In this document: positions 24,950 to 34,361 of the stretch, piece by piece
How the letters are laid out: each line of letters begins with the position of its first letter
Position numbering within the stretch: the first letter of the stretch is position 1
Assembly: GCA_946628415.1 (NCBI GenBank)
Contig: CAMOWK010000012.1
Span: 1 to 64,000, forward strand
From: an uncultured Lachnospiraceae bacterium
GTDB lineage: Bacteria; Bacillota; Clostridia; Lachnospirales; Lachnospiraceae
Direction: 5' to 3'
DNA length: 64,000 nt
Notes under the pieces: model-generated
What the model saw: the letters and a program-made list of their open reading frames with translations, nothing else
Told to the model about the DNA's origin: nothing
The model's database searches: none
Position numbers and translations under genes: made by a program

Positions 24950-25930
24950 ATGAACTATATTGTACTAGACCTTGAGTGGAATCAGAGCCCAAGCGGTAAA
25001 AAGGGAGAACATCCAAGAATGCCCTTTGAAATCATTGAAATAGGGGCAGTTAAGGTCGATAGTGAGTTAAATATAATAGATAGTTTCAGTGAACTTATTA
25101 AGCCGAAGTTATATAAGAAGCTGCATAAACAGATTAAAGAGATGCTCAGTTATGATGAGAAAACTCTGAACGAGAAGGGAAGGGCTTTTCCTGACACTTG
25201 TAAGAAGTTTATTGAGTGGTGTGGTGAAGATTATGCATTTTGTACCTGGGGGCCGTCGGATTTATACTACCTTCAGGAAAACATGGCGTTTTATAATATG
25301 AAAAAGCTTCCGTTTCCACTGAAGTTTTATAATATCCAGCAGATTTATGCAGATAAGTTTTGTGAGGACAGCGTAGTTTGTAAGCTGGAAAAAGCAGTAA
25401 GTGATATGGGTATTCCGGAAGATGCTTTGTTTCATGCTGCAATAAATGACGCCACTTATACAGCTAAGGTAATGGCAAATAAGGATTTTCCTGAATTTAC
25501 GGAGAAATTCAGTATAGATACTTTCAGACATCCTGTAAAAAAGGATGAGGAGATAGTTTCATATCATGACGGACTTCTCGAACAGATTTCGGGAGAATAT
25601 GAAAGTAAGTCGGCCGCAATGGAGGACAAGGATATAACAAATATCCTTTGCTGCAAATGCGGAAGAAAATGCGTGAAGAAGATAAGATGGTTTCAGAGCG
25701 GAGCAAATACAGAGCTTGCAATAGGAAAGTGCTGGAAGCACGGATATATGCATGGCAGGATAAGGTTTAAACCGGCAGGCGGCAGTGATGATAACGTTTT
25801 TGTTATAAAGAAGATTACAAAAACAAATAAAGCCGGACTTGCAGAAGTCAGAATTAAACAGGAAATGATAAGAGAAAAGAGACGTGAAAAGCGTCAGCAG
25901 TCTACCGGTAAGGACGTAAAGAATAATTAG
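24950..25930 (+). CDS. DEDD-family 3'-5' exonuclease with C-terminal Cys cluster
   Basis: A 326-residue protein. The DnaQ/KapD-like exonuclease core starts at once: YIVLDLEWNQ carries the Asp-x-Glu of motif I, CTWGPSDLYYL the Asp of motif II, and FHAAINDATYTAKV the His/Asp of motif III. The C-terminal 90 residues contain CCKCGRKCVKKI and GKCWKHGYMHG, a possible zinc-binding or RNA-binding module, and a basic tail. The ATG with GAGG upstream is preferred to an earlier GTG. Its stop overlaps the convergent rsmG stop by 4 bp. Substrate is unknown. Confidence 0.8.
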   Translation: MNYIVLDLEWNQSPSGKKGEHPRMPFEIIEIGAVKVDSELNIIDSFSELIKPKLYKKLHKQIKEMLSYDEKTLNEKGRAFPDTCKKFIEWCGEDYAFCTWGPSDLYYLQENMAFYNMKKLPFPLKFYNIQQIYADKFCEDSVVCKLEKAVSDMGIPEDALFHAAINDATYTAKVMANKDFPEFTEKFSIDTFRHPVKKDEEIVSYHDGLLEQISGEYESKSAAMEDKDITNILCCKCGRKCVKKIRWFQSGANTELAIGKCWKHGYMHGRIRFKPAGGSDDNVFVIKKITKTNKAGLAEVRIKQEMIREKRREKRQQSTGKDVKNN

Positions 25931-26709
25931 GCCATCGGTTTTTTCTTAATATCACCGGCTTTTCGTGGATAAGCTTTAGGCGTTGCCTTTTCTTTCCTTA
26001 TTATAATGAAGCTTCTTTCGATTTCAGTACCGGGAAGAATAATCTTGTCATTTCTTATAAGTTTTCCGCCGAGGATACCTAAGGCTTTTTTTGAGTCATT
26101 TAATTCATCATCAATTTTGGATGCCTTGTAAGGAATGAAATATCCGCCTTTTTTAGCAAAAGGCAGGCTGTATTCGGAAAGTATGGAAAGGTTTGCCACA
26201 GCTCTTGAGGTCACGATATCAAATCCGTCGCGGAGAGACCCCGGAGCAGAGTTATCCTTAAATGTAACTTTTTCACCGGTGGAATATGAGAGACCGGTGT
26301 TGTGAGCGGCTTCTTCGGCTCTTCCGTGAAGGGCAGTGATTTTTTTAAGAGAAAGAGCTCCTATTACTTCGTCAAGGAAACGAACCCTTTTATTCAGGGA
26401 ATCAAGCAGTACGATTTCCAGATCGGGAAAGGCAATCTTAAGAGGTATACCCGGGAAACCGGCTCCTGTGCCTACGTCGATAATTCGAGCTCCCGGAGAA
26501 GAAAGGACATTCTTAAACTCAGGAATCCTGTAGATAAGCAGACTGTCGAGGAAGTGTTTTACAATTACATCATCCTTCTCTGTTATTGCCGTAAGATTCA
26601 TAACCTTGTTTTTTTCGATAAGAAGGTTATAATATGTTTCAAATTGTTTCAGCTGATTTTCTGACAGGATGAGATCTAAATCCTGTAAAAGTGAGTTTAA
26701 TTTATCCAT
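25927..26709 (-). CDS. rsmG: 16S rRNA (guanine527-N7)-methyltransferase
   Basis: A 260-residue SAM-dependent methyltransferase. RIIDVGTGAGFPGIPLKIAFP is the SAM-binding motif; HFLDSLLIYR, GRAEEAAH and DIVTSRAVANLSILSEY are family signatures. The C-terminus is slightly extended, KAYPRKAGDIKKKPMA. It is a single-gene unit here, with the exonuclease between it and mnmE, whereas it usually follows mnmG directly. Confidence 0.95.
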   Translation of the reverse strand: MDKLNSLLQDLDLILSENQLKQFETYYNLLIEKNKVMNLTAITEKDDVIVKHFLDSLLIYRIPEFKNVLSSPGARIIDVGTGAGFPGIPLKIAFPDLEIVLLDSLNKRVRFLDEVIGALSLKKITALHGRAEEAAHNTGLSYSTGEKVTFKDNSAPGSLRDGFDIVTSRAVANLSILSEYSLPFAKKGGYFIPYKASKIDDELNDSKKALGILGGKLIRNDKIILPGTEIERSFIIIRKEKATPKAYPRKAGDIKKKPMA

Positions 26710-26839
26710 TGGATTTCCTTTTCAAGTGGTAATTTATATACGCAGCATTTCTGCTGAATGGTATTATATCAGTAATGAGAATTAGTTCCAAATACTTTAT
26801 TGTTAAATAAGAAGAATAGTTAAAAGAGAGGACAGGAAA

Positions 26840-28324
26840 GTGAAGACGATTAGAAATATTGGTTTTTTGATGGCTGGTTTACTGTTTATTGTGTCATTTA
26901 TTCTTATTTATATCGCAATGTCAACCGGGCTTCTGCCACTTAAATACTGTATTGTTCTTATGATAATACTTGGGATTATCCCGATCATAATCGTATTAAT
27001 GCAGGCAAATAAGAAAACGGGAATTGCCGGAAGCATGATAGCTTTCATCCTCACAATATTTCTTATGTTCGGAGTTTATTATCTTCACAGAACCAATAAA
27101 GCTATAGATGAGGTGTCCGGAACAAAGGTTGAGATAAGTGTCGTAAATGTATATGCAAGCGGAAATGACACGATAAGCTCTGTAAAAGAAGCTGTCGATA
27201 ATAGTTATAAATTCGGATACGTTGAAGAAGAAGAGGGCGGACTTGTAAGCCAGACGATAGAAAAGATAAATAAGGATTACAGTTCAAGCATAGATGTTAA
27301 AAAATACAATTCCGTATATGAGATGGTTGACGGAATGAAAAATGGTGATGTACAGGCGATTATAACAGGCTCTGCATATCTTGCGCTGCTTGATGAAAAT
27401 GAAGCTTACGCAGGCTACAAAGACAGCCTCAAGATTCTTATGGAAAATGAGATTGAAACCGTAGTTAAAGATGACAGTACAAAGTCAGTTGGAATAGATA
27501 AGGATCATTTCATTGTATTTATAAGCGGTATAGATACAGAAGGAACAGTAAGCACAACAAGTAGAAGTGATGTAAACATTCTTGCGGTTGTAAACAATCA
27601 GACCAAGACGGTACTTCTCATATCAACTCCGAGAGATTTCTATGTTCCGCTTTCTGTTTCAAACGGAAAGAAGGATAAGCTTACTCATGCGGGCGTACAC
27701 GGAATAGACTGTTCACTTGACACACTCGGAATGTTATATGACGAGGAAGTAAGCTACTATGCAAAGATGAACTTCACAGGCTTTACTAATGTCATAGATG
27801 CTCTGGGCGGAATTGATGTTGATGCACCTTACGCATTTACAACCATAGGAAATGAATATCATTTTAATGAAGGAATGAATCATCTTGATGGAAAGGCAGC
27901 TCTTGCATTTGCGAGAGAGAGACATTCGGTTGACGGAGGAGACAGAGGAAGAGGCAGTGACCAGATGCTTATAATCGACGCCGTACTTCATAAGATGATG
28001 TCTAAGGAAATGCTTCTCAATTACGAAAGTATCATGCAGAGTGTTGAGGGAAGCGTTGAAACAAGCATGGATAAGGACGAGATTGCTTACCTTGTTCAGG
28101 GACAGCTTGAGACAGGAAGTGAGTGGAACATACTTAAGTACAGAGTTAATGGTACAGACTCAGAGGGATACTGCTATTCAACAGGCGATGATATGCTGCT
28201 GTATGTCATGGAACCTGATCAGGAGACTGTTGATTATGCAAAGGAAATTATAGATAAGGTTATTCAGGGTGAGGAATTAACACAGGATAACATTGATGTA
28301 TTCATGCAGGATCATAACTATTAA
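26840..28324 (+). CDS. LCP family (LytR-CpsA-Psr) glycopolymer ligase
   Basis: A 494-residue membrane protein starting at GTG (GACAGGAAA upstream). Three N-terminal helices (about residues 7-80) precede an extracytoplasmic accessory region and the LCP domain (about 230-400): SRSDVNILAVVN, STPRDFYVPL, VIDALGGIDVDAP and ALAFARERHSVDGGDRGRG contain the conserved Asp and Arg residues that bind polyprenyl pyrophosphate. LCP proteins attach teichoic acids or capsular glycans to peptidoglycan. Three helices rather than one is less common. Next gene downstream is a nucleotidyltransferase, fitting a cell-envelope sugar role. Confidence 0.9.
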   Translation: MKTIRNIGFLMAGLLFIVSFILIYIAMSTGLLPLKYCIVLMIILGIIPIIIVLMQANKKTGIAGSMIAFILTIFLMFGVYYLHRTNKAIDEVSGTKVEISVVNVYASGNDTISSVKEAVDNSYKFGYVEEEEGGLVSQTIEKINKDYSSSIDVKKYNSVYEMVDGMKNGDVQAIITGSAYLALLDENEAYAGYKDSLKILMENEIETVVKDDSTKSVGIDKDHFIVFISGIDTEGTVSTTSRSDVNILAVVNNQTKTVLLISTPRDFYVPLSVSNGKKDKLTHAGVHGIDCSLDTLGMLYDEEVSYYAKMNFTGFTNVIDALGGIDVDAPYAFTTIGNEYHFNEGMNHLDGKAALAFARERHSVDGGDRGRGSDQMLIIDAVLHKMMSKEMLLNYESIMQSVEGSVETSMDKDEIAYLVQGQLETGSEWNILKYRVNGTDSEGYCYSTGDDMLLYVMEPDQETVDYAKEIIDKVIQGEELTQDNIDVFMQDHNY

Positions 28325-28377
28325 AAACGCTAACTGCCAGGCAGTTTTGCTTAAATGTGAATTTGAGAGGATACACT

Positions 28378-29295
28378 ATGAGTATAGATAAAAAACCGGT
28401 TCTTGTTGTTATGGCAGCAGGAATGGGAAGCCGATTCGGAGGACTTAAACAGATTGCCGACGCCGACGGAAAAGGTCACGCTCTTATAGATTATGCGGCA
28501 ACAGACGCTCTTCGTGCAGGTTTTGGAGAGGTGCTCTTCATAATCAGAAAAGATATTGAAAAGGATTTCAAGGAAAATGTCGGTAAAAGAATTGAGGAAC
28601 ATGCAAAAGTTACCTATGTTTTCCAGGATCTTTCAATGATACCGGAAGGAAGCGAGGTTCCTTCTTCTAGAGTTAAACCATGGGGAACTACGCATGCCAT
28701 ATGGTGCGCAAGAAAGGAACTCGCAGGAAAACAGTTCCTTACAGTAAATGCAGATGATTTCTACGGAAGCGGCGCATATAAAGTGGCAGCGGACTTTTTT
28801 GCCTCTAATAAAGAAAGCAACGTATTTGCAAATATCGGTTATGAGGTAGTCGGAACTCTTTCGGATAAAGGAACAGTATCAAGAGGTATCTGCAAGGTTA
28901 AGGACGGAGAGCTTGTTCGTATAGATGAAAGAAAGAAGATAAAGAAGGATGGCGATAAAGGCTTCTTTACTCTTGATGACGGAGCAAGCTTTACAGAGAT
29001 ACCGAGTGATGCGGTTGCATCCATGAATATGTGGGCATTTAATCCGGGATTTATTGATGATATCAGCGTTACATTTTCAAATAGACTTGCAAAAGGTATA
29101 GAAAATGCACCGCTTACATTTGAAGAAACTCTTTCTGAGGCAGTACAGAATATGATGGAAAGAGATGCTGCAAAGGTTAAAGTCCTTAAAACGGATGAGA
29201 CCTGGATGGGTATGACTTATCAGGAGGATATGCCGCTTGTTAAAGCTTACCTTGAGGAGCTTGTGAAAGCAGGAAAGTATCCGGAGTTTGAATAA
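28378..29295 (+). CDS. sugar-phosphate nucleotidyltransferase family protein
   Basis: A 305-residue nucleotidyltransferase. VLVVMAAGMGSRFGGLKQI is the nucleotide-binding G-x-G-x-R signature and FLTVNADDFYGSGAY holds the metal-binding Asp pair. The Thr/His region SRVKPWGTTHAIWCARK fits the sugar nucleotidyltransferase fold. The exact nucleotide and sugar are not evident. The start is the ATG behind GAGAGGATACACT. It lies 53 bp after the LCP gene and is followed by a strong hairpin, suggesting a two-gene unit for envelope glycan. Confidence 0.85.
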   Translation: MSIDKKPVLVVMAAGMGSRFGGLKQIADADGKGHALIDYAATDALRAGFGEVLFIIRKDIEKDFKENVGKRIEEHAKVTYVFQDLSMIPEGSEVPSSRVKPWGTTHAIWCARKELAGKQFLTVNADDFYGSGAYKVAADFFASNKESNVFANIGYEVVGTLSDKGTVSRGICKVKDGELVRIDERKKIKKDGDKGFFTLDDGASFTEIPSDAVASMNMWAFNPGFIDDISVTFSNRLAKGIENAPLTFEETLSEAVQNMMERDAAKVKVLKTDETWMGMTYQEDMPLVKAYLEELVKAGKYPEFE

Positions 29296-29316
29296 TATTT
29301 ATATAGTTTATAGTTT

Positions 29317-29355
29317 AAGATGACAGCTTTAACCCCGGGTGCAAGCTGTCATCTT
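29317..29355 (+). terminator. hairpin after nucleotidyltransferase gene
   Basis: Perfect 13-bp arms AAGATGACAGCTT/AAGCTGTCATCTT with a 13-nt loop. The following bases (GAATTAT) are AT-rich but not a clean T run. Confidence 0.65.
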
Positions 29356-29434
29356 GAATTATGGCAGTGAACGCCTGAAAAACAGTAAAGATAATGATTT
29401 AAAAATAATTAATTAAAAAAATCTGTAATCGATG

Positions 29435-29463
29435 TTGACAAAAATAAGAGTCGGTGTTATAGT
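29435..29463 (+). promoter_or_regulatory. aroF promoter
   Basis: Consensus -35 TTGACA and -10 TATAGT separated by 17 bp, 45 bp before aroF. The leader contains GCGTTAAAGCGTTAAATC, a small direct repeat that could be an operator. Confidence 0.75.
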
Positions 29464-29507
29464 TTAGTGCGTTAAAGCGTTAAATCACAAAAGCGAGGTA
29501 AATTAAA

Positions 29508-30506
29508 ATGATTGCTATTCTTAAAAAAGGAACTACTGAAAATGAAATAAAGGAGCTTACATCCTGGTTTGAAGAGCAGGGCGTAAGATGTCATCTGTCG
29601 AAAGGTGATTATCAGACTATCATCGGTCTTATAGGTGACACAAGTCATATAGATACAGAGCTTGTTGAATCACTTGATATGATCGAGTCTGTAAGACGTA
29701 TCAGCGAGCCATTCAAAAAGGCTAACAGAAAATTCCATCCTGACAACACAGTTATAAAGGTGGGAAATGTAACGATAGGTGACGGTTCATTTAATGTTAT
29801 GGCCGGACCGTGCAGTATTGAATCTGAGACACAGATTATCGAGATTGCAAAGGCTGTAAAGGCTGCCGGAGCAACTATACTCCGTGGCGGTGCATTTAAA
29901 CCGCGTACTTCACCTTACGCATTCCAGGGACTTCATGAAGAAGGAATAAAGTACCTTATCGAAGCAAAGGAAGAGACAGGGCTTCCGGTAATTACCGAGA
30001 TCATGGACGCAAGACATCTTCCGCTTTTTGAGGATGTGGATATACTTCAGGTAGGTGCGAGAAATATGCAGAACTTTGAGCTTCTTAAGGCTCTTGGTGA
30101 AACAGATAAGCCGGTACTTCTTAAGAGAGGTCTTTCGAGTACACTTACCGAGCTTCTTATGAGTGCTGAGTACATCATGGCATCCGGCAATCCGAATGTA
30201 ATCCTCTGCGAAAGAGGTATACGTACATTTGAAACGGCAACAAGAAATACTCTTGATGTTTCTGCCGTACCGGTACTTCGCGAGTTATCACATCTTCCTA
30301 TAATAGTTGACCCAAGTCATGCCACAGGCGTTGCAAGATACGTTAAACCTATGGCAATGTGTGGAACTGCAGCGGGAGCAGACGGACTTGAGATTGAGGT
30401 TCATACAAATCCGAAGGCTGCACTTTCAGATGGAGCACAGAGCCTTACACCTGCAGAATTCGAAGATCTTATGCAGGCAGTTGCTAAGATTCACGCAGCA
30501 CTGTAG
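29508..30506 (+). CDS. aroF: 3-deoxy-7-phosphoheptulonate (DAHP) synthase, AroA-beta type
   Basis: A 332-residue enzyme joining PEP and erythrose-4-phosphate, the first step of aromatic amino-acid synthesis. Residues 1-75 form the ferredoxin-like regulatory domain seen in Thermotoga-type enzymes; the TIM barrel follows with VMAGPCSIES, LRGGAFKPRTSPYAFQGL, QVGARNMQNFELLK, LKRGLSST and VDPSHATG. The N-terminal domain predicts feedback control, probably by Tyr or Phe. It heads the aroF-tyrA-aroA cluster. Confidence 0.96.
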   Translation: MIAILKKGTTENEIKELTSWFEEQGVRCHLSKGDYQTIIGLIGDTSHIDTELVESLDMIESVRRISEPFKKANRKFHPDNTVIKVGNVTIGDGSFNVMAGPCSIESETQIIEIAKAVKAAGATILRGGAFKPRTSPYAFQGLHEEGIKYLIEAKEETGLPVITEIMDARHLPLFEDVDILQVGARNMQNFELLKALGETDKPVLLKRGLSSTLTELLMSAEYIMASGNPNVILCERGIRTFETATRNTLDVSAVPVLRELSHLPIIVDPSHATGVARYVKPMAMCGTAAGADGLEIEVHTNPKAALSDGAQSLTPAEFEDLMQAVAKIHAAL

Positions 30507-30594
30507 TTTCGGGCGCCGGGAGTGAATAAGCATAAATAAATTTTATGATAAGACATATCATAAAAACTCTTAGAGATGGACAGAGGGCAGGAAA

Positions 30595-31467
30595 ATGGAG
30601 AAATCATACACCGAGACAACCGGGATAAAAACAGTAGGAATCATAGGACTCGGAATCATAGGAGCATCATTTGCAAAGGCATTTAAGGCAAACTCTGATG
30701 CAAGGATACTGGGGTACAACAGAACGGTATCTGTTGCACACTTTGCTAAAATGGAAGGCACGATTGACGATGTTCTTACCGAAGAGAATTTAGGCGAATG
30801 CGATCTTGTAATTCCTGCACTCTATCCTGATGCCATAATAGATTTCGTAAAAAAACATGCGAAGAAGTTTAAAAAGGGCGCTCTCGTAGTAGATGCAGCC
30901 GGACTTAAGAGAAAAATCTGCAGTGAGCTTTTTCCTGTTGCAAAGAAAAATGGCTTTACATTTGTGGGCGGGCACCCTATGGCAGGCAAGAAATATTCGG
31001 GTTACAAATATTCAGCGGACAATCTTTTTAAGCGTGCCTCACTGATAATATGTCCCGAGGATCAAAGAAGCATTCAGCTTATCAGCCGTATCAAAGAGGT
31101 ATTTTCACCATGCGGCTTTGGAAGGATTACGGTATGTACACCTGAAGAGCATGATGAGGTGATTGCGTTTACGTCGGAAATGCCGCATATCATTTCAAAT
31201 GCATTTATAAAAAGTCCGACTGCTAAAGGGCATAAAGGCTTTTCTGCAGGAAGCTACAATGACATGACTCGTGTTGCATGGCTGAATGAGACCATGTGGA
31301 CAGAAATCTTCATGGAGAATAAGGATAACATTATAAAAGAGATTGACTTTCTTACAGCTTATCTTGCAGAATATAAGAAATCGCTGGAAGAAGGGGATTC
31401 GGAAACTTTGTGGCAGCTGCTTCACGAGGGTAAGGTTGCCAAGGAAGATATAGACGGAAAATCTTAG
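30595..31467 (+). CDS. tyrA: prephenate dehydrogenase
   Basis: A 290-residue NAD(P)-dependent enzyme that converts prephenate to 4-hydroxyphenylpyruvate for tyrosine. The Rossmann motif TVGIIGLGIIGASFAKAFK and the substrate-binding GGHPMAGKKYSGYKYS with the catalytic His are clear, as is HDEVIAFTSEMPHIISNAF. There is no fused chorismate mutase or ACT domain. It is 88 bp after aroF and 1 bp before aroA. Confidence 0.94.
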   Translation: MEKSYTETTGIKTVGIIGLGIIGASFAKAFKANSDARILGYNRTVSVAHFAKMEGTIDDVLTEENLGECDLVIPALYPDAIIDFVKKHAKKFKKGALVVDAAGLKRKICSELFPVAKKNGFTFVGGHPMAGKKYSGYKYSADNLFKRASLIICPEDQRSIQLISRIKEVFSPCGFGRITVCTPEEHDEVIAFTSEMPHIISNAFIKSPTAKGHKGFSAGSYNDMTRVAWLNETMWTEIFMENKDNIIKEIDFLTAYLAEYKKSLEEGDSETLWQLLHEGKVAKEDIDGKS

Positions 31468-31468
31468 A

Positions 31469-33139
31469 ATGGAAAAGTTAGTTCTTGAATCATATAAATA
31501 CAGTATAAACGGGAGTATCCCGGCAATAGCATCAAAGTCTCATGCACACAGGCTTATCATAGCTGCGTCTCTTTCAGACAGACCTTCGAAGTTATGCATA
31601 AATACTACTTCGAATGATATTGAAGCCACGATAAGCTGCATGAAGATTCTTGGTGCTAATTTTGTGCCCTTTGATGGGGGATATGAGGTGACGCCGATTC
31701 CTGTAGTCGACGCTGAGAACGTATATGACGCAAGAGGTGATGCAGAATCATATATAGGTACAGTATCCGTAACTAACACAGATGGCACTGACAGTAGTGC
31801 GGCAGGAGCGTCGGGTGCGGCGCAGATTGACGTAGGGGAAAGCGGATCGACACTTCGGTTTCTGCTCCCTGTTCTTGGTGTGCTCGGAAAAGATGCAGAT
31901 ATTACCATGCACGGAAGACTGTCGGAGCGTCCGCTGTCACCACTTTACGAAGAGATGGAAAAACACGGAATTAAGCTTTCGCCTGTTGGGACAAATCCAT
32001 TCAGTCTCCGAGGGAAAATGTCGGGTGGAATCTATAATATCGCAGGAAATGTATCGTCCCAGTATATAACCGGTTTACTGCTTGCTCTTCCTCTCGCAAA
32101 GGAAGACAGCGAGATAAGAATTATGGGTCAGCTTATGTCGAGACCGTACGTTGATATAACGCTTTCTGTACTTGACTCTTTCGGAATACAGTATGAAGAA
32201 ATCCGCAGTGACGGATTGTGGAATCCGGGTGTTGATGGATTGCAGGAACAGGGGACAGATGGATTGCAGAATCCGGGTGTTGATGGAGTGCAGGATCCGG
32301 GGATAGATGGAGTGCAGGAACAGGGGACAGATGGAATACAGGATTCGGAGAGAGAGGAGTCACAGGAGCCGGTGACAGAGGAATTACAGAATCCGGGTGT
32401 TGAGGGACTGCAGGAACAGAGAATAGAGGAATTGCAGGGTTTGGAAGATGCAGCGGTATCTACAGTATTCAGAATAAAAGGTTCGCAACGCTACATTGCG
32501 CCATCTATATACTCTGTAACAGGTGACTGGTCGAATGCGGCGTTCTTCCTTTCGGCAGGTGCACTGTCAAAAAAGGGAGTTACTGTCACAGGACTTGATA
32601 TGTCGTCAAAGCAGGGAGACAAGGCGATACTTGATATCCTTGAAGCGTTCGGAGCTTCTGTCACAATACAGCCGCCAGGTTATTCGGAGTCTGCGAGGGA
32701 ATCCGGGAAGGCAGACGTGACGGTGATGGGCGGTGCATTGCACGGAATAGATATTGATGCAGCGGATATTCCCGATCTGGTACCGATAATATCGGTTGTC
32801 GCTGCATTTTCTGAAGGAACGACTGTTATAAGAAATATAGAAAGACTTCGCATAAAAGAGAGTGACAGGGTAAAAACTGTTATAGAAATGATTACACGAC
32901 TGGGCGGTGACATTTCGGAAAAGCCTGAGCCGGGAAAAGAAAAGAAGACAGCACTTTTTATAAACGGGAAGAAGCATCTTTCCGGCGGTACTGTTAATTC
33001 TCATAACGATCACAGGATTGCGATGGCAGCGGCAATTGCCGGTATTAAATGCTTAGGTCCTGTCGAGATAGAAGATCCTTTTGCGGTAAGAAAATCTTAT
33101 CCGGGATTCTATGATGATTTAAAAAAACTTTACAAATGA
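31469..33139 (+). CDS. aroA: 3-phosphoshikimate 1-carboxyvinyltransferase (EPSP synthase) with repeat insertion
   Basis: A 556-residue EPSP synthase; the family is normally near 430. Core motifs are intact: SKSHAHRLIIAASL, GESGSTLRFLLPVLG, GRLSERPLSPL, SSQYITGLLLALPL, GDWSNAAFFLSAGAL, RIKESDRVKTVIEMI and SHNDHRIAMAAAIAG. Two in-frame insertions account for the excess: a Ser/Thr/Ala-rich loop around residues 94-120, and about ten 8-residue repeats (residues 249-328, pattern GLQNPGVD/GLQEQGTD). Both lie in surface loops between conserved blocks. The enzyme is probably active, since all core blocks remain in frame. Confidence 0.93.
   Translation: MEKLVLESYKYSINGSIPAIASKSHAHRLIIAASLSDRPSKLCINTTSNDIEATISCMKILGANFVPFDGGYEVTPIPVVDAENVYDARGDAESYIGTVSVTNTDGTDSSAAGASGAAQIDVGESGSTLRFLLPVLGVLGKDADITMHGRLSERPLSPLYEEMEKHGIKLSPVGTNPFSLRGKMSGGIYNIAGNVSSQYITGLLLALPLAKEDSEIRIMGQLMSRPYVDITLSVLDSFGIQYEEIRSDGLWNPGVDGLQEQGTDGLQNPGVDGVQDPGIDGVQEQGTDGIQDSEREESQEPVTEELQNPGVEGLQEQRIEELQGLEDAAVSTVFRIKGSQRYIAPSIYSVTGDWSNAAFFLSAGALSKKGVTVTGLDMSSKQGDKAILDILEAFGASVTIQPPGYSESARESGKADVTVMGGALHGIDIDAADIPDLVPIISVVAAFSEGTTVIRNIERLRIKESDRVKTVIEMITRLGGDISEKPEPGKEKKTALFINGKKHLSGGTVNSHNDHRIAMAAAIAGIKCLGPVEIEDPFAVRKSYPGFYDDLKKLYK
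32213..32452 (+). repeat. 24-bp tandem repeat inside aroA
   Basis: About ten 24-bp units (8 codons each) in phase with the gene, the first five close to identical and the later ones diverged. Translated consensus G-[LV]-Q-x-[PQ]-G-x-D. A 24-bp period keeps the frame for any copy number. Confidence 0.9.
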
Positions 33140-33317
33140 ACATATGATAGAATTTATCATTTGGAATTAAGCCGGCGGTTATAGACTTAGTCGGCTTAAT
33201 TTGTTATTATAATCGATGTATATAAAACTTGTGCCCATGGCAATATTTAGGCGGATTAATTGCCTGAACTTCTATGTGTAATGGGGAAAATATAACATTC
33301 TTAGGAGGTTTACCAGT

Positions 33318-34313
33318 ATGAAAATATTATTCTATGCAGCAAAAACATACGACAAAAAATCATTTGATCCGGTGAGCAAGAATTATCCGGATATTGAGAT
33401 TGATTATATCGATCACGAGCTTGAACCTCGTACAGCACCGCTTGCAAAGGGTTTTGATGCTGTATGTGCATTTGTAAGTGCAGATGTTGGAGCAAAGACA
33501 CTTACTATTCTCCATGAGAACGGAGTTAAGTATGTACTTATGAGATGTGCCGGATTCAACAACGTTGATGCGGATAAGGCGAAGGAACTGGGAATTATAG
33601 TAAAAAGAGTTCCGGGTTATTCTCCTGAATCTGTAGCCGAGCTTGCGATGGGACTTGCACTTGCAGTTAACAGGCGACTGTATAAGGCGTATAACAAGGT
33701 TCGTGAGAACGACTACACACTTAAGGGGCTTCGCGGAGTGAATTTCTTCGGAAAGACTGCCGGAATAGTCGGAACCGGAAAAATCGGTGCGGCTATGTGC
33801 CGTATATGTAATGGCTTTGGAATGAAAGTCATAGCATATGATGTTTATGAGAATCCGGCGCTTAAGGATTTTGTTGAATATGTATCGCTTGACGAACTGC
33901 TCAGCCGGAGTGATCTTATATCGCTCCACTGTCCGCTTCTCGACAGCACCTATCATATGATAAATCTTGAGAACATCAAGAAGATGAAGGATGGAGTTAT
34001 CCTTGTAAATACTTCAAGGGGCGCTCTTGTTGATACAGAAGAACTTATAGAGGGAATAAGACTGAACAAGTTCCTTGGTGTCGGACTTGATGTATATGAG
34101 GAAGAGACCGGAAATGTATATGAGGACAGGTCCGATGAAATAATGATGCATTCAGTTACATCGAGACTTCTTTCGTTCCCTAATGTAATGATCACATCAC
34201 ATCAGGGCTTTTACACAAAGGAAGCACTTGAGGCAATCGCTGATACTACACTTCAGAATCTGGTTGACGCCGCAAATGGCGTAAAGAACGGAAATGATGT
34301 AACAGCTAACTAG
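33318..34313 (+). CDS. D-2-hydroxyacid dehydrogenase, D-lactate dehydrogenase-like
   Basis: A 331-residue NAD-dependent enzyme of the LdhA type. KYVLMRCAGFNNVDADKAKELG, the NAD-binding GKTAGIVGTGKIGAAMCRI, VNTSRGALVDTEEL with the catalytic Arg and TSHQGFYTKEALEAI with the catalytic His match D-lactate dehydrogenases. It probably reduces pyruvate to D-lactate as a fermentation end step; other 2-oxoacids are possible. It stands alone, with AGGAGG upstream and a terminator downstream. Confidence 0.88.
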   Translation: MKILFYAAKTYDKKSFDPVSKNYPDIEIDYIDHELEPRTAPLAKGFDAVCAFVSADVGAKTLTILHENGVKYVLMRCAGFNNVDADKAKELGIIVKRVPGYSPESVAELAMGLALAVNRRLYKAYNKVRENDYTLKGLRGVNFFGKTAGIVGTGKIGAAMCRICNGFGMKVIAYDVYENPALKDFVEYVSLDELLSRSDLISLHCPLLDSTYHMINLENIKKMKDGVILVNTSRGALVDTEELIEGIRLNKFLGVGLDVYEEETGNVYEDRSDEIMMHSVTSRLLSFPNVMITSHQGFYTKEALEAIADTTLQNLVDAANGVKNGNDVTAN

Positions 34314-34319
34314 ATTTAG

Positions 34320-34360
34320 ACCCCCATTTCAGAATGAATAAGGCTGATATGGGGGTTATT
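34320..34360 (+). terminator. terminator after D-lactate dehydrogenase gene
   Basis: ACCCCCAT (34320-34327) pairs with ATGGGGGT (34349-34356), followed by TATTAT. Confidence 0.7.
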
Positions 34361-34361
34361 A

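Noticed and set aside
25964..25973. DnaA-box-like CGTGGATAAG
   Set aside because: One mismatch, inside rsmG coding sequence, and isolated from the cluster at 24.75-24.88 kb.
32213..32452. Frameshift or assembly error in aroA
   Set aside because: All units are 24 bp and stay in frame, and the conserved EPSP synthase blocks continue correctly on both sides.
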